The translations under genes and the position numbers were made by a program. A model generated the notes under the pieces. That model was not told where the DNA came from. It did no database searches and was given only the letters and a program-made list of their open reading frames with translations. Source: Rickettsia typhi (lineage in GTDB: Bacteria > Pseudomonadota > Alphaproteobacteria > Rickettsiales > Rickettsiaceae). Taken from it: 64,000 nucleotides of DNA. The DNA is taken from positions 7,492-71,491 of the forward strand of contig CAMDSB010000003.1 of assembly GCA_945907105.1 (NCBI GenBank), given 5' to 3'. Below are positions 36,777 to 45,803 of the stretch, in pieces; position 1 is the stretch's first letter; every line of letters begins with the position of its first letter.

Positions 36777-38117
36777 CTAATCCTTTAGAGCTCTGATTGC
36801 GATGGTGACAAGTTCTTTCAAAGTATAGGGTTTGCTCAAAAAGAGATAATTTCCTAGCTCTATGTTAGCTATAGGGCTTTCGTCGTAACCAGATGTTATA
36901 ACTATTTTCAAGTCTGGAAGTTCTTGTTTTACCAATCTTGCTAGGCTATAACCATCCATAGATCCAAGGGTTACATCAGTGATTAGCAGGTCAATTTTTT
37001 TGCTATTTTGCGCTATAGTTTCTAGAGCTTCTTCTGCTGTTCTTACATCCACAACGTTAAAACCAAAGTCTCTTAGAGCATGTGCACCAAACATCCTTAC
37101 AGAATCTTCGTCTTCAACCAATAGAATGTTAAAGTCAGGGTAGTTTAATTCAAAAAATTCATCAGGTGAAGGATTAGATATACCATTTATGTCAGCGCCT
37201 TTGACGGGCCTTATATAAATAAGGAAGCGGGTGCCTATATTTTTTTGTGATTTCACCAAAATGTGGCCACCAAGTTTCTCAATAATTTGGAAGACAGTCG
37301 CTAATCCAAGGCCAGTACCAGCGGAATCCTTTGTTGAAAAAAATGGATCAAAAATCTTTGGTAAGATTTCTTTTGGAATACCGACCCCAGAATCACTTAC
37401 CTCAATTCTGACGTATTGTCCTGGCTCAATGGATTTTGAATTGTTTGGTTTGTAATAGCCTTCAGTATCATGCTTGTTGTTTATGAAGGTGAAAGTGATT
37501 TCGATAAAAATATTTCCACCATTGGGCATGGCATCGCGCGCATTTATTACTAGGTTAATAAGTACTTGTTCAAGTTGGATTGGGTCAGCGTATATCATGG
37601 CATCTTTATCGATATTAGTTACCACAATTTTATATTTGTCGCTGAGTATTTGTGAAAACAGAGGATTGAGTTCGGTAAATAGGTCAGCAATATTTATATT
37701 TATTGGTTGAATAGAAGATTTTCTGGCAAAAGAAAGGAGTTGTTTTACAAGCTTTGCCCCTCGGAGTGCATTTGATTTTATTTGATAAGCTTCCTTAAAC
37801 GAGCTGTCGCTATGTGGATGGCGCTTTAGTAGTAAATCGCTATTACCAATAATCACTGTTAAAAGATTATTAAAATCATGAGCAATAGCACTTGAAAGCT
37901 CACCGAGTGATTGTAATTTTTGCGAATGCGCGCTTTGCTCTGATGTTAAATCAATTTTTCCAAAATGTAGTTTTATTGCAATTAGCGCTATTAAGCCAAT
38001 AAGGCCAAAGGTGCTTACAACAAAGAAGACTCCAGGCTTATACCATTCTATTGTGGCTGCAAGTGCCACGACTACAAATGTGTAGATGATGATCAAAGAT
38101 GGTTTTATCTTAGCCAA
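36777..38117 (-). CDS. cckA: Hybrid histidine kinase CckA, lacking PAS domains
   Basis: The 446-residue protein has two membrane segments (about 10-50), a dimerisation domain with [21 protein letters not shown] (His80), an ATPase domain with [25 protein letters not shown] and [10 protein letters not shown], and a C-terminal receiver (about 329-445) with Asp381 in LLITDVTL and Lys429. [16 protein letters not shown] and [10 protein letters not shown] match CckA, which phosphorylates ChpT and through it CtrA and CpdR. It lacks the PAS sensors of Caulobacter CckA, giving a reduced form. It follows the sdhAF4-like gene on the same strand. Confidence 0.9.
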   Translation of the reverse strand: MAKIKPSLIIIYTFVVVALAATIEWYKPGVFFVVSTFGLIGLIALIAIKLHFGKIDLTSEQSAHSQKLQSLGELSSAIAHDFNNLLTVIIGNSDLLLKRHPHSDSSFKEAYQIKSNALRGAKLVKQLLSFARKSSIQPININIADLFTELNPLFSQILSDKYKIVVTNIDKDAMIYADPIQLEQVLINLVINARDAMPNGGNIFIEITFTFINNKHDTEGYYKPNNSKSIEPGQYVRIEVSDSGVGIPKEILPKIFDPFFSTKDSAGTGLGLATVFQIIEKLGGHILVKSQKNIGTRFLIYIRPVKGADINGISNPSPDEFFELNYPDFNILLVEDEDSVRMFGAHALRDFGFNVVDVRTAEEALETIAQNSKKIDLLITDVTLGSMDGYSLARLVKQELPDLKIVITSGYDESPIANIELGNYLFLSKPYTLKELVTIAIRALKD

Positions 38118-38149
38118 TTCTTATTAATTCCTCTAATTCTGCAGTTATA

Positions 38150-38224
38150 TTCTTGCCTAACTTAAATATCGGGAGGTAATTTTTTTTGTTAAAAGTCTCT
38201 AGCCATTGTTAGGTTAGGCAAGAA
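38150..38224. repeat. 12-bp perfect inverted repeat
   Basis: TTCTTGCCTAAC (38150-38161) and GTTAGGCAAGAA (38213-38224) are perfect inverted copies with a 51-base spacer, between the sdhAF4-like gene and cckA. The half GTTAGGCAAGA occurs again at 8355-8365. It could be a terminator after sdhAF4 or a repeat family member. Confidence 0.45.
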
Positions 38225-38234
38225 GCTATATGTA

Positions 38235-38378
38235 TTAAAAATCAGAAACTCTTCCTCCTTTTTCCCAATCCCCATACCTAGTCGGTTCTAGCCCTTTCGG
38301 GCCACCAAATTCTTCGGGCATGTTTTTACTTGAGTTTTCTTTTATTGTGGGTGTATTATCCAGATTATTTTCTTTCAT
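38235..38378 (-). CDS. Succinate dehydrogenase assembly factor 4-like protein (DUF1674)
   Basis: A tiny 47-residue protein easily missed by ORF filters. The C-terminal block EEFGGPKGLEPTRYGDWEKG (residues 22-41) followed by GRVSDF closely matches the DUF1674/SdhAF4 family, whose signature is GGPxGPEPTRYGDWExKGRVSDF. SdhAF4 binds the flavinylated SdhA subunit and protects it before it joins SdhB. Start is ATG 38378; the N-terminal 20 residues are variable, as in the family. Its start codon is only 7 bases from the proposed rsmE start on the other strand. No sdhA is in the window. Confidence 0.82.
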   Translation of the reverse strand: MKENNLDNTPTIKENSSKNMPEEFGGPKGLEPTRYGDWEKGGRVSDF

Positions 38379-38385
38379 GCAGCTA

Positions 38386-39117
38386 ATGAAGTTTTCTCAT
38401 CTAATTAGGCTTTATACTAATCAGTCAATTTATAAAAATCAAACTTTAAAAATAGAAAAGGAGGGTTTTCATTACCTGAAGTCAGTGATGCGCCTAAGAA
38501 AAGCAGATATTTTTAGGTTATTTAATGACGTTGATGGGGAATTTATCGTCAGGGTAGAAGAGCTAGTTGGAAAGTCTTATGTGAATGTTTGTGTTGAGTC
38601 TAAAATCAGAGATGTATCAACCGAGAAGGAACTCATCCTTGGGCTTTGCCTTATAAAAGCTGATCGTATGATTGAAGCAATAAAGTCAGCAGTACAGCTA
38701 GGTGTTACCAAAATTATACCGCTTTTATCAGAGAGAACGCAATATAAGAAAATGAATAAGGAAAAGATTGAAAAATGTATTATACAAGCCACAGAGCAGA
38801 GTGAAAGATTTAAGCCGGCAGAATATTTGCAAGAAATGCAGCTTATTGATTTTTGTAAATTACCTAAAATTGAACAGATAATTTTTGCTTGCGAATCAGA
38901 AAGCGAGGGTAATATCATTGATATTAAAAAAATAAAACCAGCGGTCGCTGTTTTAATTGGTCCTGAAGGCGGTTTCTCTCAAAATGAAACTACTTTTGTT
39001 AAATCGCATGCTCACGTATGTTCTATAAGTTTGGGTAATACTGTCCTTCGAACTGAGACGGCTGTTAGTGCAGTACTGGCATGTGTACAAATGATGAGAT
39101 CAAATTGTCAGGATTAA
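38386..39117 (+). CDS. rsmE: 16S rRNA m3U1498 methyltransferase RsmE
   Basis: The enzyme methylates N3 of U1498 in 16S rRNA. The SPOUT-fold signatures are LIGPEGGFSQNE and LGNTVLRTETAVSAVLA near the C-terminus, and an N-terminal PUA-like part with HYLKSVMRLRKAD. I take ATG 38386 (MKFSHLIRLYTN) since RsmE proteins begin close to RLY; the longer frame from 38320 would overlap the divergent sdhAF4-like gene. No convincing ribosome-binding site decides it. It is about 243 residues, normal for the family. Confidence 0.9.
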   Translation: MKFSHLIRLYTNQSIYKNQTLKIEKEGFHYLKSVMRLRKADIFRLFNDVDGEFIVRVEELVGKSYVNVCVESKIRDVSTEKELILGLCLIKADRMIEAIKSAVQLGVTKIIPLLSERTQYKKMNKEKIEKCIIQATEQSERFKPAEYLQEMQLIDFCKLPKIEQIIFACESESEGNIIDIKKIKPAVAVLIGPEGGFSQNETTFVKSHAHVCSISLGNTVLRTETAVSAVLACVQMMRSNCQD

Positions 39118-39146
39118 AATCATACAAAAGAATTTTATCGTGACTT

Positions 39147-39184
39147 CGAGGTGCTTTTATAAGACGTATATTGAAGCGCCCTCG
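39147..39184 (+). terminator. Candidate hairpin after rsmE
   Basis: CGAGGTGCTT (39147-39156) pairs with AAGCGCCCTCG (39174-39184) with a one-base bulge. It lies downstream of rsmE and could end its transcript. It has no T tract. The first half is part of the repeated sequence described at 39126 and 41223. Confidence 0.35.
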
Positions 39185-39237
39185 TTACTTAAAATATGAT
39201 TTGTACAATTAACCTGGCAATTGATATATTATAGATC

Positions 39238-39822
39238 ATGACCGATTTAGAAATTGAACAGAGATTTTTTGGTAAAATTATTGCAGGTGTGGATGAGGCC
39301 GGTAGAGGGCCACTTGCTGGCCCCGTGGTGGCAGCAGCTGTTATAGTAGATCAAAATAATATCATCAAAGGTATCAGAGATTCTAAGAAACTTTCCAAAA
39401 AGAAGAGGCAGGATATTTATCACCATATAACATCGCATTACATCTGGTCGATTGGAATTGTCGGCTCTGACGAAATTGATGAGATAAATATATTGCAAGC
39501 AACAATAAAAGCCTGCCACCTAGCGGTTTCTGCTCTCAAGGTAAAAGCTGATATCGTACTAGTTGATGGCAATATGAAATTTGGTGATCAAAGGTTTTTG
39601 AGCATAATAAAAGGTGACGATAAATCAATCTCAATAGCTGCAGCATCAATTATTGCTAAAGTTACAAGAGATGCGCTAATGAATGATTTATCAAACGAAT
39701 TTCCAGAGTATAAGTGGTATCAAAATGCGGGCTATGGAACAAAAGAGCATACGGAAGCGATAATAAGGCACGGGCGGTCTGTGCATCATAGAAAAAGTTT
39801 TAAAGTTAAGGGCATGGTATGA
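39238..39822 (+). CDS. rnhB: Ribonuclease HII
   Basis: A 194-residue enzyme that removes ribonucleotides from DNA-RNA hybrids. The catalytic signature GVDEAGRGPLAGPVVAAAV (about residues 17-35) gives the Asp-Glu pair, with a further Asp in VLVDGNMK and KVTRDALM and the C-terminal HRKSFK. Length is normal. Its stop overlaps the start of the oxidase-like gene by 4 bases, so the two are translated together. Confidence 0.96.
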   Translation: MTDLEIEQRFFGKIIAGVDEAGRGPLAGPVVAAAVIVDQNNIIKGIRDSKKLSKKKRQDIYHHITSHYIWSIGIVGSDEIDEINILQATIKACHLAVSALKVKADIVLVDGNMKFGDQRFLSIIKGDDKSISIAAASIIAKVTRDALMNDLSNEFPEYKWYQNAGYGTKEHTEAIIRHGRSVHHRKSFKVKGMV

Positions 39823-41210
39823 TCGAACCGACATCCATTAGTTGGCTAAAGAATGGTGTAACCGCGCTGGCAATTGCGGGATTATATTCAGTAATTTTAG
39901 TAGCGCTAAGAACACCAGGTATAGCACAAATTTTTTCTGATCCAGCGATATTTAGAACGGCATTGGTGATTCATGTAAATTTATCAGTACTTGTGTGGCT
40001 GCTTGCGATTACCAGTATTATTTGGAGTGTATCAAAAGTTAAATCAGGCTTTGAATCGCTATATGCTAAAGTGGGTTTTGGCGGAATGGTTCTTATGGCG
40101 CTGAGCCCTTTGTTTCCAGGATCAGAGCCAGTAATGAATAATTATATACCAATGCTGGAGAATCTTATTTTTATAATAGGATTATGTCTTTTTGGCGTGG
40201 TAGTTCTTATTTTCTCTTTACAAACAGTCTGTGCGAGCTTTATGAGCTTTAATTTCTCAGCTGATAAGCCATATGGCGAGAGGATTATGGCAATTACTAA
40301 ATGTACGTCGGCATTATTATTTATTGGTGTGTGGATTTGTTTTGTACTGTCATATTTGGGTCTTGATAATTTGAGTGACATTGTCCCGCTCGAGATTGAT
40401 TACTACTATGAAATGCTTTTTTGGAGTGGGGGTCATTTGTTGCAGTTTATATATACTCAAATTATGTTGCTGGCTTTACTTGCTTTGAGCGAGGTTTGGA
40501 AAGGCGGCAGGGTAATGTATGCTAATATTTACGAGATGTTGCTGGCACTTAATTTTGTTATGGCACTTTTTATTTTTATTGGTCATTTTTACTATGATAT
40601 TTCTGATGGCTCTTTTAAAGAATTTTTTACTCTTCATATGATTTATACTGGAGGAGTGGCGCCGACGATTTTTATTTTAGTGCTATTATTTGAATTGTTA
40701 AAAAACAGGGTAAAAAATGTGCCCCTTTTTGTACCAGCCGCATTTTTGGCATCTACTTTACTGTTTTTATCTGGGGGGATGATTGGTGCAATTATCTCGG
40801 GTGTAAATGTTACTATTCCTGCGCATTACCATGGATCAATTGTTGGAATTAGTGTGGCATTTATGGGGCTAGCATATTTAATTTGTTTTAAAGCGGAAAT
40901 AGAAAAAACGCTGAGTTACTCAGATGGCGTTGCTTATATAATATATAATACTATAGAAGGGTGGAAAACTGGCGCTTCTAGCAAGGTTGCGGCCTGGCAG
41001 ATTTATGTTATTACTCTTGGTCAATTGTTGCATGTGGCAGGTTTGGCCCTAGCTGGTGGATATGGAGTTCTTCGAAAAACTCCCGGCAGCGATATTCCCT
41101 TTTCTGCTAAGTTATATATGGGCATGGTCGGAGGCGGAGGGTTGATAGCGATAATTGGTGGGTTGATGTTTGTCTATATTTGTGCTAGAAACCTATACCA
41201 AGCTCGATGA
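39819..41210 (+). CDS. Divergent heme-copper oxidase subunit I-like protein
   Basis: The 463-residue protein has about 12 membrane helices. The histidine pattern of heme-copper oxidases is visible: VIHVNLSVLVW (about 50-60, low-spin heme), GGHLLQFIYTQ (copper site), TLHMIYTGG and AHYHGSIVG (heme ligands). It resembles cbb3- or NorB-like catalytic subunits but is divergent and has no subunit II or cytochrome c gene beside it. It could be a terminal oxidase, a nitric oxide reductase-like or an assembly-type protein. It overlaps rnhB by 4 bases (ATGA). Confidence 0.65.
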   Translation: MIEPTSISWLKNGVTALAIAGLYSVILVALRTPGIAQIFSDPAIFRTALVIHVNLSVLVWLLAITSIIWSVSKVKSGFESLYAKVGFGGMVLMALSPLFPGSEPVMNNYIPMLENLIFIIGLCLFGVVVLIFSLQTVCASFMSFNFSADKPYGERIMAITKCTSALLFIGVWICFVLSYLGLDNLSDIVPLEIDYYYEMLFWSGGHLLQFIYTQIMLLALLALSEVWKGGRVMYANIYEMLLALNFVMALFIFIGHFYYDISDGSFKEFFTLHMIYTGGVAPTIFILVLLFELLKNRVKNVPLFVPAAFLASTLLFLSGGMIGAIISGVNVTIPAHYHGSIVGISVAFMGLAYLICFKAEIEKTLSYSDGVAYIIYNTIEGWKTGASSKVAAWQIYVITLGQLLHVAGLALAGGYGVLRKTPGSDIPFSAKLYMGMVGGGGLIAIIGGLMFVYICARNLYQAR

Positions 41211-41341
41211 TAATATGTGGAAAAGAATTTTATCATGGAATCGGGGTGCTTAGCCTATAAGTTGTAAGCCATTGTCATGTTTGGTATAGTAGATTAATAG
41301 TCTTGGTTAACTCTGCAAAAGAATTTTAGAGATTAGAAAAA

Positions 41342-41914
41342 GTGGGAAAGCCAACAAAAGAAGAAGCTGAAAAAGCAATAAAATTATTGCTTCAGTATAT
41401 CGGTGAAGATACCTCTAGAGAAGGGCTGAAGGATACGCCAACAAGAGTAGTTAAGAGCTACGGTGAACTCTTTGGAGGTTATGTTCAAGACGTTGGGAAA
41501 GTCTTAAATAAGAGATTTTATGATATTAGTGAATATAATGATGTCGTGTTGCTAAAATCGATTACCTTTACTTCTATATGTGAGCATCACATGTTACCAT
41601 TTTCTGGCATGGTAGATATTGCATATGTACCAGATGGAGTAGTTGTGGGAGTTAGTAAAATGGCTAGATTAGTGGACGTGTTTTCTAAGCGTTTGCAGAT
41701 TCAAGAAAGAATGACTGCTAATATCGCTTCGTCCCTACAGGAGTATTTGAAGCCAAAAGGAGTCGCAGTTAGAGTTTCGGCGACACATAGTTGTATGACA
41801 ACAAGAGGTACTTTAAAAGAAGGAAGTATACTTGAATCCAGTCATTTTACTGGTGTGTATTTAGGTAGTTCTGAAAAACGCCAGGAGTTTTTTAATATGA
41901 TTAGAAAGGGCTAG
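41342..41914 (+). CDS. folE: GTP cyclohydrolase I
   Basis: The 190-residue enzyme makes dihydroneopterin triphosphate from GTP, the first step of folate and queuosine precursor synthesis. The zinc site is seen in ICEHHMLPFSG and THSCMTTRG. DTPTRVVKSYGELF is a further family block. Translation starts at GTG 41342 with no strong ribosome-binding site. It precedes proS. The second pterin gene, queD, is at 59.1 kb. Confidence 0.94.
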   Translation: MGKPTKEEAEKAIKLLLQYIGEDTSREGLKDTPTRVVKSYGELFGGYVQDVGKVLNKRFYDISEYNDVVLLKSITFTSICEHHMLPFSGMVDIAYVPDGVVVGVSKMARLVDVFSKRLQIQERMTANIASSLQEYLKPKGVAVRVSATHSCMTTRGTLKEGSILESSHFTGVYLGSSEKRQEFFNMIRKG

Positions 41915-42013
41915 TCTGCAGATTTCTTTTGATTTTGAGGTGATGACGAAAATAGAAGTTACGATAAGGCGTATTATGGTTTTTGTAGAAGGGAATTAAG
42001 TTAGTTTTAAATT

Positions 42014-43315
42014 ATGTTATTGTCTAAGTATTTTTTACCAGTATTAAAAGAAAAGCCAGTTGAAGCGCAGGTGATATCACATTCACTTATGCTTCGTAGT
42101 GGTATGATAAGGCAGTCGTCAGCGGGAATTTATAGCTGGTTGCCACTTGGTTTAAAGGTTCTCAAGAATATTGAAAATATCGTGCGATTTAACATGGATG
42201 CATCAGGTTTTGTTGAGCTGTTAATGCCATGTGTACAAGATGCTGGCCTATGGCGTGAATCTGGGCGATTTGATGTTTATGGCAGAGAAATGCTTAGTTT
42301 TAAAGATAGACATGACCATGATTTATTATTTGGTCCGACGAATGAAGAATTAATAACTGACATTGTTCGTAATAGTTTTCAATCATATAAGGAGTTGCCA
42401 AAAGTACTGTATCAAATTCAGTGGAAGTTCCGTGATGAAATTAGACCGCGTTTTGGTGTTATGCGTGGTAGAGAGTTCTTAATGAAAGACGCATATTCAC
42501 TTGATATCGACATGGAAAGTGCTATTAAGACCTATGATCAAGTTTTTGTTGCATATATGCGTACATTCAAAGATTTAGGTTTAAATGCAATTCCGCTTGC
42601 GGCTGATCCTGGAGAGATCGGTGGTGAATTGAGTCATGAGTTTCATGTGGTGGCGGATACTGGCGAAAGCACATTGTATTACGATAAGAAATTTGATATT
42701 TTAGAAGATACTCTTGCTAGTGACATAACTCTTCTCAAGTCGCTTTATGCAGCGACAGAAGAAAAGCATGATCCTGAAAAATGTCCATTAGATAAAAGCG
42801 AGTTGTCGGTCAGAAGGGGTATCGAAGTAGGGCATATTTTTAACTTTGGAGATAAATACTCAAAAGCGATGAATGCTATGGTTAATGATAGTAACGGTAA
42901 ACGTCTCCCGATTCAAATGGGGTCATACGGCATTGGTATTTCGCGATTAGTTGCGGCAATAATTGAAGTAAGTCATGATGACCGAGGAATAATTTGGCCA
43001 ACACAAGTTGCTCCATTCAAAGCTTCAATAATTAATTTAAATATTAAAGATGATAAATGTAATGAGATTTCTAACGATTTATACAATCAGTTTATAAGCA
43101 AAAATATCGATGTATTATATGATGATACAAGCGACAGTGCAGGGTCAAAATTTGCCATCCATGATTTGATAGGATCGCCATGGCAAATTATTGTGGGCCC
43201 TAAAAAAGCGGTTAGTGATTTAGTAGAGTTGAAGCATAGAAAATCTGGCGAAATACAGGATGTTTCTGTTGATGACGTCGTAATTGAAGTAATAAGTAAT
43301 TTGCATGTTAAATAG
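42014..43315 (+). CDS. proS: Prolyl-tRNA synthetase (short alphaproteobacterial type)
   Basis: The 433-residue class II synthetase charges tRNA-Pro. It has motif 1 and 2 regions in [19 protein letters not shown] and [29 protein letters not shown], motif 3 in [17 protein letters not shown], and a C-terminal anticodon-binding domain with [17 protein letters not shown]. The lack of the long editing insert fits alphaproteobacterial enzymes. It overlaps lolC by 11 bases, so it leads a proS-lolC-lolD unit. Confidence 0.96.
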   Translation: MLLSKYFLPVLKEKPVEAQVISHSLMLRSGMIRQSSAGIYSWLPLGLKVLKNIENIVRFNMDASGFVELLMPCVQDAGLWRESGRFDVYGREMLSFKDRHDHDLLFGPTNEELITDIVRNSFQSYKELPKVLYQIQWKFRDEIRPRFGVMRGREFLMKDAYSLDIDMESAIKTYDQVFVAYMRTFKDLGLNAIPLAADPGEIGGELSHEFHVVADTGESTLYYDKKFDILEDTLASDITLLKSLYAATEEKHDPEKCPLDKSELSVRRGIEVGHIFNFGDKYSKAMNAMVNDSNGKRLPIQMGSYGIGISRLVAAIIEVSHDDRGIIWPTQVAPFKASIINLNIKDDKCNEISNDLYNQFISKNIDVLYDDTSDSAGSKFAIHDLIGSPWQIIVGPKKAVSDLVELKHRKSGEIQDVSVDDVVIEVISNLHVK

Positions 43316-44549
43316 CTTTATACCTATTGTATCACTACGATATTTTAGCGCTAAGAAGAATGAGAAATTCGTTTCAATTATCTCTGGAATATCTCTTGCA
43401 GGTATTATGATTGGCGTGGCTGCTTTGATTATAGTTATGTCTGTTATGAATGGTTTTCATATTGAGTTAACTAGCAACATAATTGGTCTTAATGGAGATA
43501 TTTCAGTAACCCCAATGGGTAAGGTGATAGAGAATTATGATGAATTAATTCAAAAAACGCGTAATCATAAATTTGTTAAAAAAGTTACTCCTTTAGTTGT
43601 GGGACAAGCTCTGGCTCTTGGAGCAGGAGCTAATAGCGGGGTGATTATAAAGGGCATTAATGCTGTTGATTTAAAAACGAAAGGAGAAATACTTGGTAAT
43701 GTTCTAGAAGGTAGTTTTTCAGATTATGACGGAGCTAATGTTGTTGCAGTCGGTTCTGAACTTGCCCGTGTTTTGGGTATATATGCAGGCTCCAAAGTCA
43801 AACTGATAGCACCCAGTTTGTTGCCTACTGCTTTTGGCAGCATGCCTAGGGCAAAAGATTTTACTGTGGTTGCTATATTTACTAGTGGTAGATACGATTA
43901 TGATGCGGCAGTCATGTTAATGCCAGTTGCGGCTGCGCAAATTTTTCTCTCTATGGGGCAGGGCATTAACTTGCTTGAGATTAATACGGATAACCAAGAA
44001 AAAGCAAAACAATATGCACAAATATTGCAGAAAGAGTTTGGCTTTTCTGTGCAAGCTAAGAGTTGGATGCAGGATAATCAGCAATTTCTTAGTGCGTTAG
44101 AAGTAGAAAGAGTTGCGATGTTTGTAATTTTGTCGCTCATTATTTTAGTTGCCGCTTTTAACATTGTTTCTAGTCTTTTCATGGTTGTGAAAGATAAAAC
44201 TAAAGATATAGCTATCTTAAAAACTATAGGAGCTTCAACTAAGCAAATAATGCTAATTTTTATTTTTAACGGTATGATGATCGGGGCTATTGGAACATTT
44301 TTAGGCGTAATGTTTGGTCTATTATTTTCTTATAATATAGAGAATATTAGGCAGTTTTTGGAAAAATTATCTGGCTCTAGAATATTTGACCCAGCGATTT
44401 ATTTTCTGTATAGCTTGCCATCTGTAGTTAGGATTAGTGATGTTGTGATTATTACGTCCATTGCTTTAGTTTTATCATTTTTAGCTACTATTTATCCAGC
44501 ATATAAGGCTTCGGCTTTAAGTCCAATTGAGGCTATGAGATATGAATAA
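43305..44549 (+). CDS. lolC: Lipoprotein-releasing ABC permease LolC/E
   Basis: A 414-residue permease with one N-terminal membrane helix (about 28-48), a large periplasmic domain and three C-terminal helices. [27 protein letters not shown] and [15 protein letters not shown] match LolC/LolE. With LolD it extracts outer-membrane lipoproteins from the inner membrane and hands them to LolA. Only one permease gene is present, as in alphaproteobacteria where a homodimer (LolF-like) is used. It overlaps lolD by 8 bases. Confidence 0.93.
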   Translation: MLNSFIPIVSLRYFSAKKNEKFVSIISGISLAGIMIGVAALIIVMSVMNGFHIELTSNIIGLNGDISVTPMGKVIENYDELIQKTRNHKFVKKVTPLVVGQALALGAGANSGVIIKGINAVDLKTKGEILGNVLEGSFSDYDGANVVAVGSELARVLGIYAGSKVKLIAPSLLPTAFGSMPRAKDFTVVAIFTSGRYDYDAAVMLMPVAAAQIFLSMGQGINLLEINTDNQEKAKQYAQILQKEFGFSVQAKSWMQDNQQFLSALEVERVAMFVILSLIILVAAFNIVSSLFMVVKDKTKDIAILKTIGASTKQIMLIFIFNGMMIGAIGTFLGVMFGLLFSYNIENIRQFLEKLSGSRIFDPAIYFLYSLPSVVRISDVVIITSIALVLSFLATIYPAYKASALSPIEAMRYE

Positions 44550-45231
44550 TGAACTAGTCCTTTCGTTGAAAGGTATCTGTAAGGACTACCATCAAGGCAG
44601 ATCAGTGATAGAAGTGCTAAAAAACATTGATCTTGAGGTGTATAGTGGTCAGATGATCGCAATAGTTGGAGCATCTGGAAGTGGCAAGTCAACACTACTG
44701 CATATTGCGGGCTTGCTTGACTCTCCAGACCAAGGATCGGTTCATATTGTTGGAGTCTCTGATGCTTTGGTAAGTAATTTAAAAAATGCAGGTTGTATAA
44801 GGCTTGATAATTTAGGTTTTGTTTATCAATATCATCACTTGCTGCGGGACTTTACTGCTCAGGAAAATGCTGCGATGCCATTATTGATCAAGGGTGTGAA
44901 CAAGAATGAAGCGATGGACAGGTCGGAGGATATATTAGCAGATCTTGGTCTTGGTAAAAGACTATGGAATGTTCCGGGTGAATTGTCTGGGGGCGAGCAG
45001 CAAAGGGTTGCTATTGCCCGGGCTCTTATAAGTGATCCAAGAATTATTCTTGCAGACGAACCGACAGGAAATCTTGATCCAAATACTGCCGATGAGGTTT
45101 TCAATATGTTGCTAGAGCGTGCCCAAAAGCACAATGCTGCAATTATAATGGTCTCTCACAACATGAACCTTGCTTCTAAGATGCATAAAACCTATAAGCT
45201 TGATTATAGTTTGACAGAGATAACAAACTAA
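44542..45231 (+). CDS. lolD: Lipoprotein-releasing ABC ATPase LolD
   Basis: The 229-residue ATPase has Walker [14 protein letters not shown] (about 39-51), the signature [15 protein letters not shown], Walker [13 protein letters not shown] and H-switch SHNMN. It powers the LolC permease next to it for lipoprotein sorting to the outer membrane. It is the last gene of the proS-lolC-lolD unit, followed by a clear terminator. Confidence 0.95.
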   Translation: MNNELVLSLKGICKDYHQGRSVIEVLKNIDLEVYSGQMIAIVGASGSGKSTLLHIAGLLDSPDQGSVHIVGVSDALVSNLKNAGCIRLDNLGFVYQYHHLLRDFTAQENAAMPLLIKGVNKNEAMDRSEDILADLGLGKRLWNVPGELSGGEQQRVAIARALISDPRIILADEPTGNLDPNTADEVFNMLLERAQKHNAAIIMVSHNMNLASKMHKTYKLDYSLTEITN

Positions 45232-45266
45232 ATTATACTGTCAAATAGTTAAATAATAAGTTATTT

Positions 45267-45295
45267 AAGGTGAGCCAAGCGGCTCGCCTTTTTTA
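45267..45295 (+). terminator. Intrinsic terminator after lolD
   Basis: A 10-bp stem AAGGTGAGCC / GGCTCGCCTT (45267-45276 and 45281-45290, one T-G pair) with loop AAGC is followed by a run of T. It is the standard rho-independent form and closes the lolD transcript before rimP. Confidence 0.9.
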
Positions 45296-45307
45296 TTAGA
45301 AAATTGA

Positions 45308-45787
45308 ATGGAACAAAGAGTAACCAGCTTAATTGAGGGCACTGTCAACACACTTGGATTTGATATCGTAAAGGTAATTATTCACGGTACAACTACTAAG
45401 GTGGTAGAGATATTGATTGAACGAATCGATGGCGAGAAGGTGCAAGTCAATGATTGTCAAATAGTTAGCCGGAATATTTCTGCTGTCCTAGATGTTGAAG
45501 ACATTATTCCCGGTAAGTATTTTTTAGAGGTTTCATCGGCCGGAGTTGAAAGACCTCTTGTAAAAATAACAGATTTTGAAAAATTTGCTGGTAGAGAGGT
45601 TAAGATACGCCTCAAAGCTGCCTTTAATGGAAATCTTACATACAAAGGTCAGCTTTTGGGTGTAGATGGAGAAGAGGTTAAGTTGAAGTCAAAAAATATA
45701 GAGCTATCATTTGATTACAGAAATATCAAGAGTGCAAAATTAGTTTTGACAGAGGATATGTTTAGAGCGTTATTAAATAAAAAATAA
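45308..45787 (+). CDS. rimP: Ribosome maturation factor RimP
   Basis: The 159-residue protein assists assembly of the 30S subunit. Its N-terminal domain has the ISAVLDVEDIIPGKYFLEVSSAGVERPL block, with DYRNIKSAKLVL in the C-terminal SH3-like domain. It is the first gene of the rimP-nusA-infB-rbfA block, 17 bases before nusA, conserved in most bacteria. Confidence 0.95.
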   Translation: MEQRVTSLIEGTVNTLGFDIVKVIIHGTTTKVVEILIERIDGEKVQVNDCQIVSRNISAVLDVEDIIPGKYFLEVSSAGVERPLVKITDFEKFAGREVKIRLKAAFNGNLTYKGQLLGVDGEEVKLKSKNIELSFDYRNIKSAKLVLTEDMFRALLNKK

Positions 45788-45803
45788 AGAAAGAGAGTTA
45801 GTT

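Noticed and set aside
38260..38310. Sequence like a tRNA T-arm and CCA end (GGTTCTAGCCC...GGGCCACCA)
   Set aside because: On the minus strand it is the conserved coding end of the DUF1674/SdhAF4-like gene, and the T-stem does not pair.
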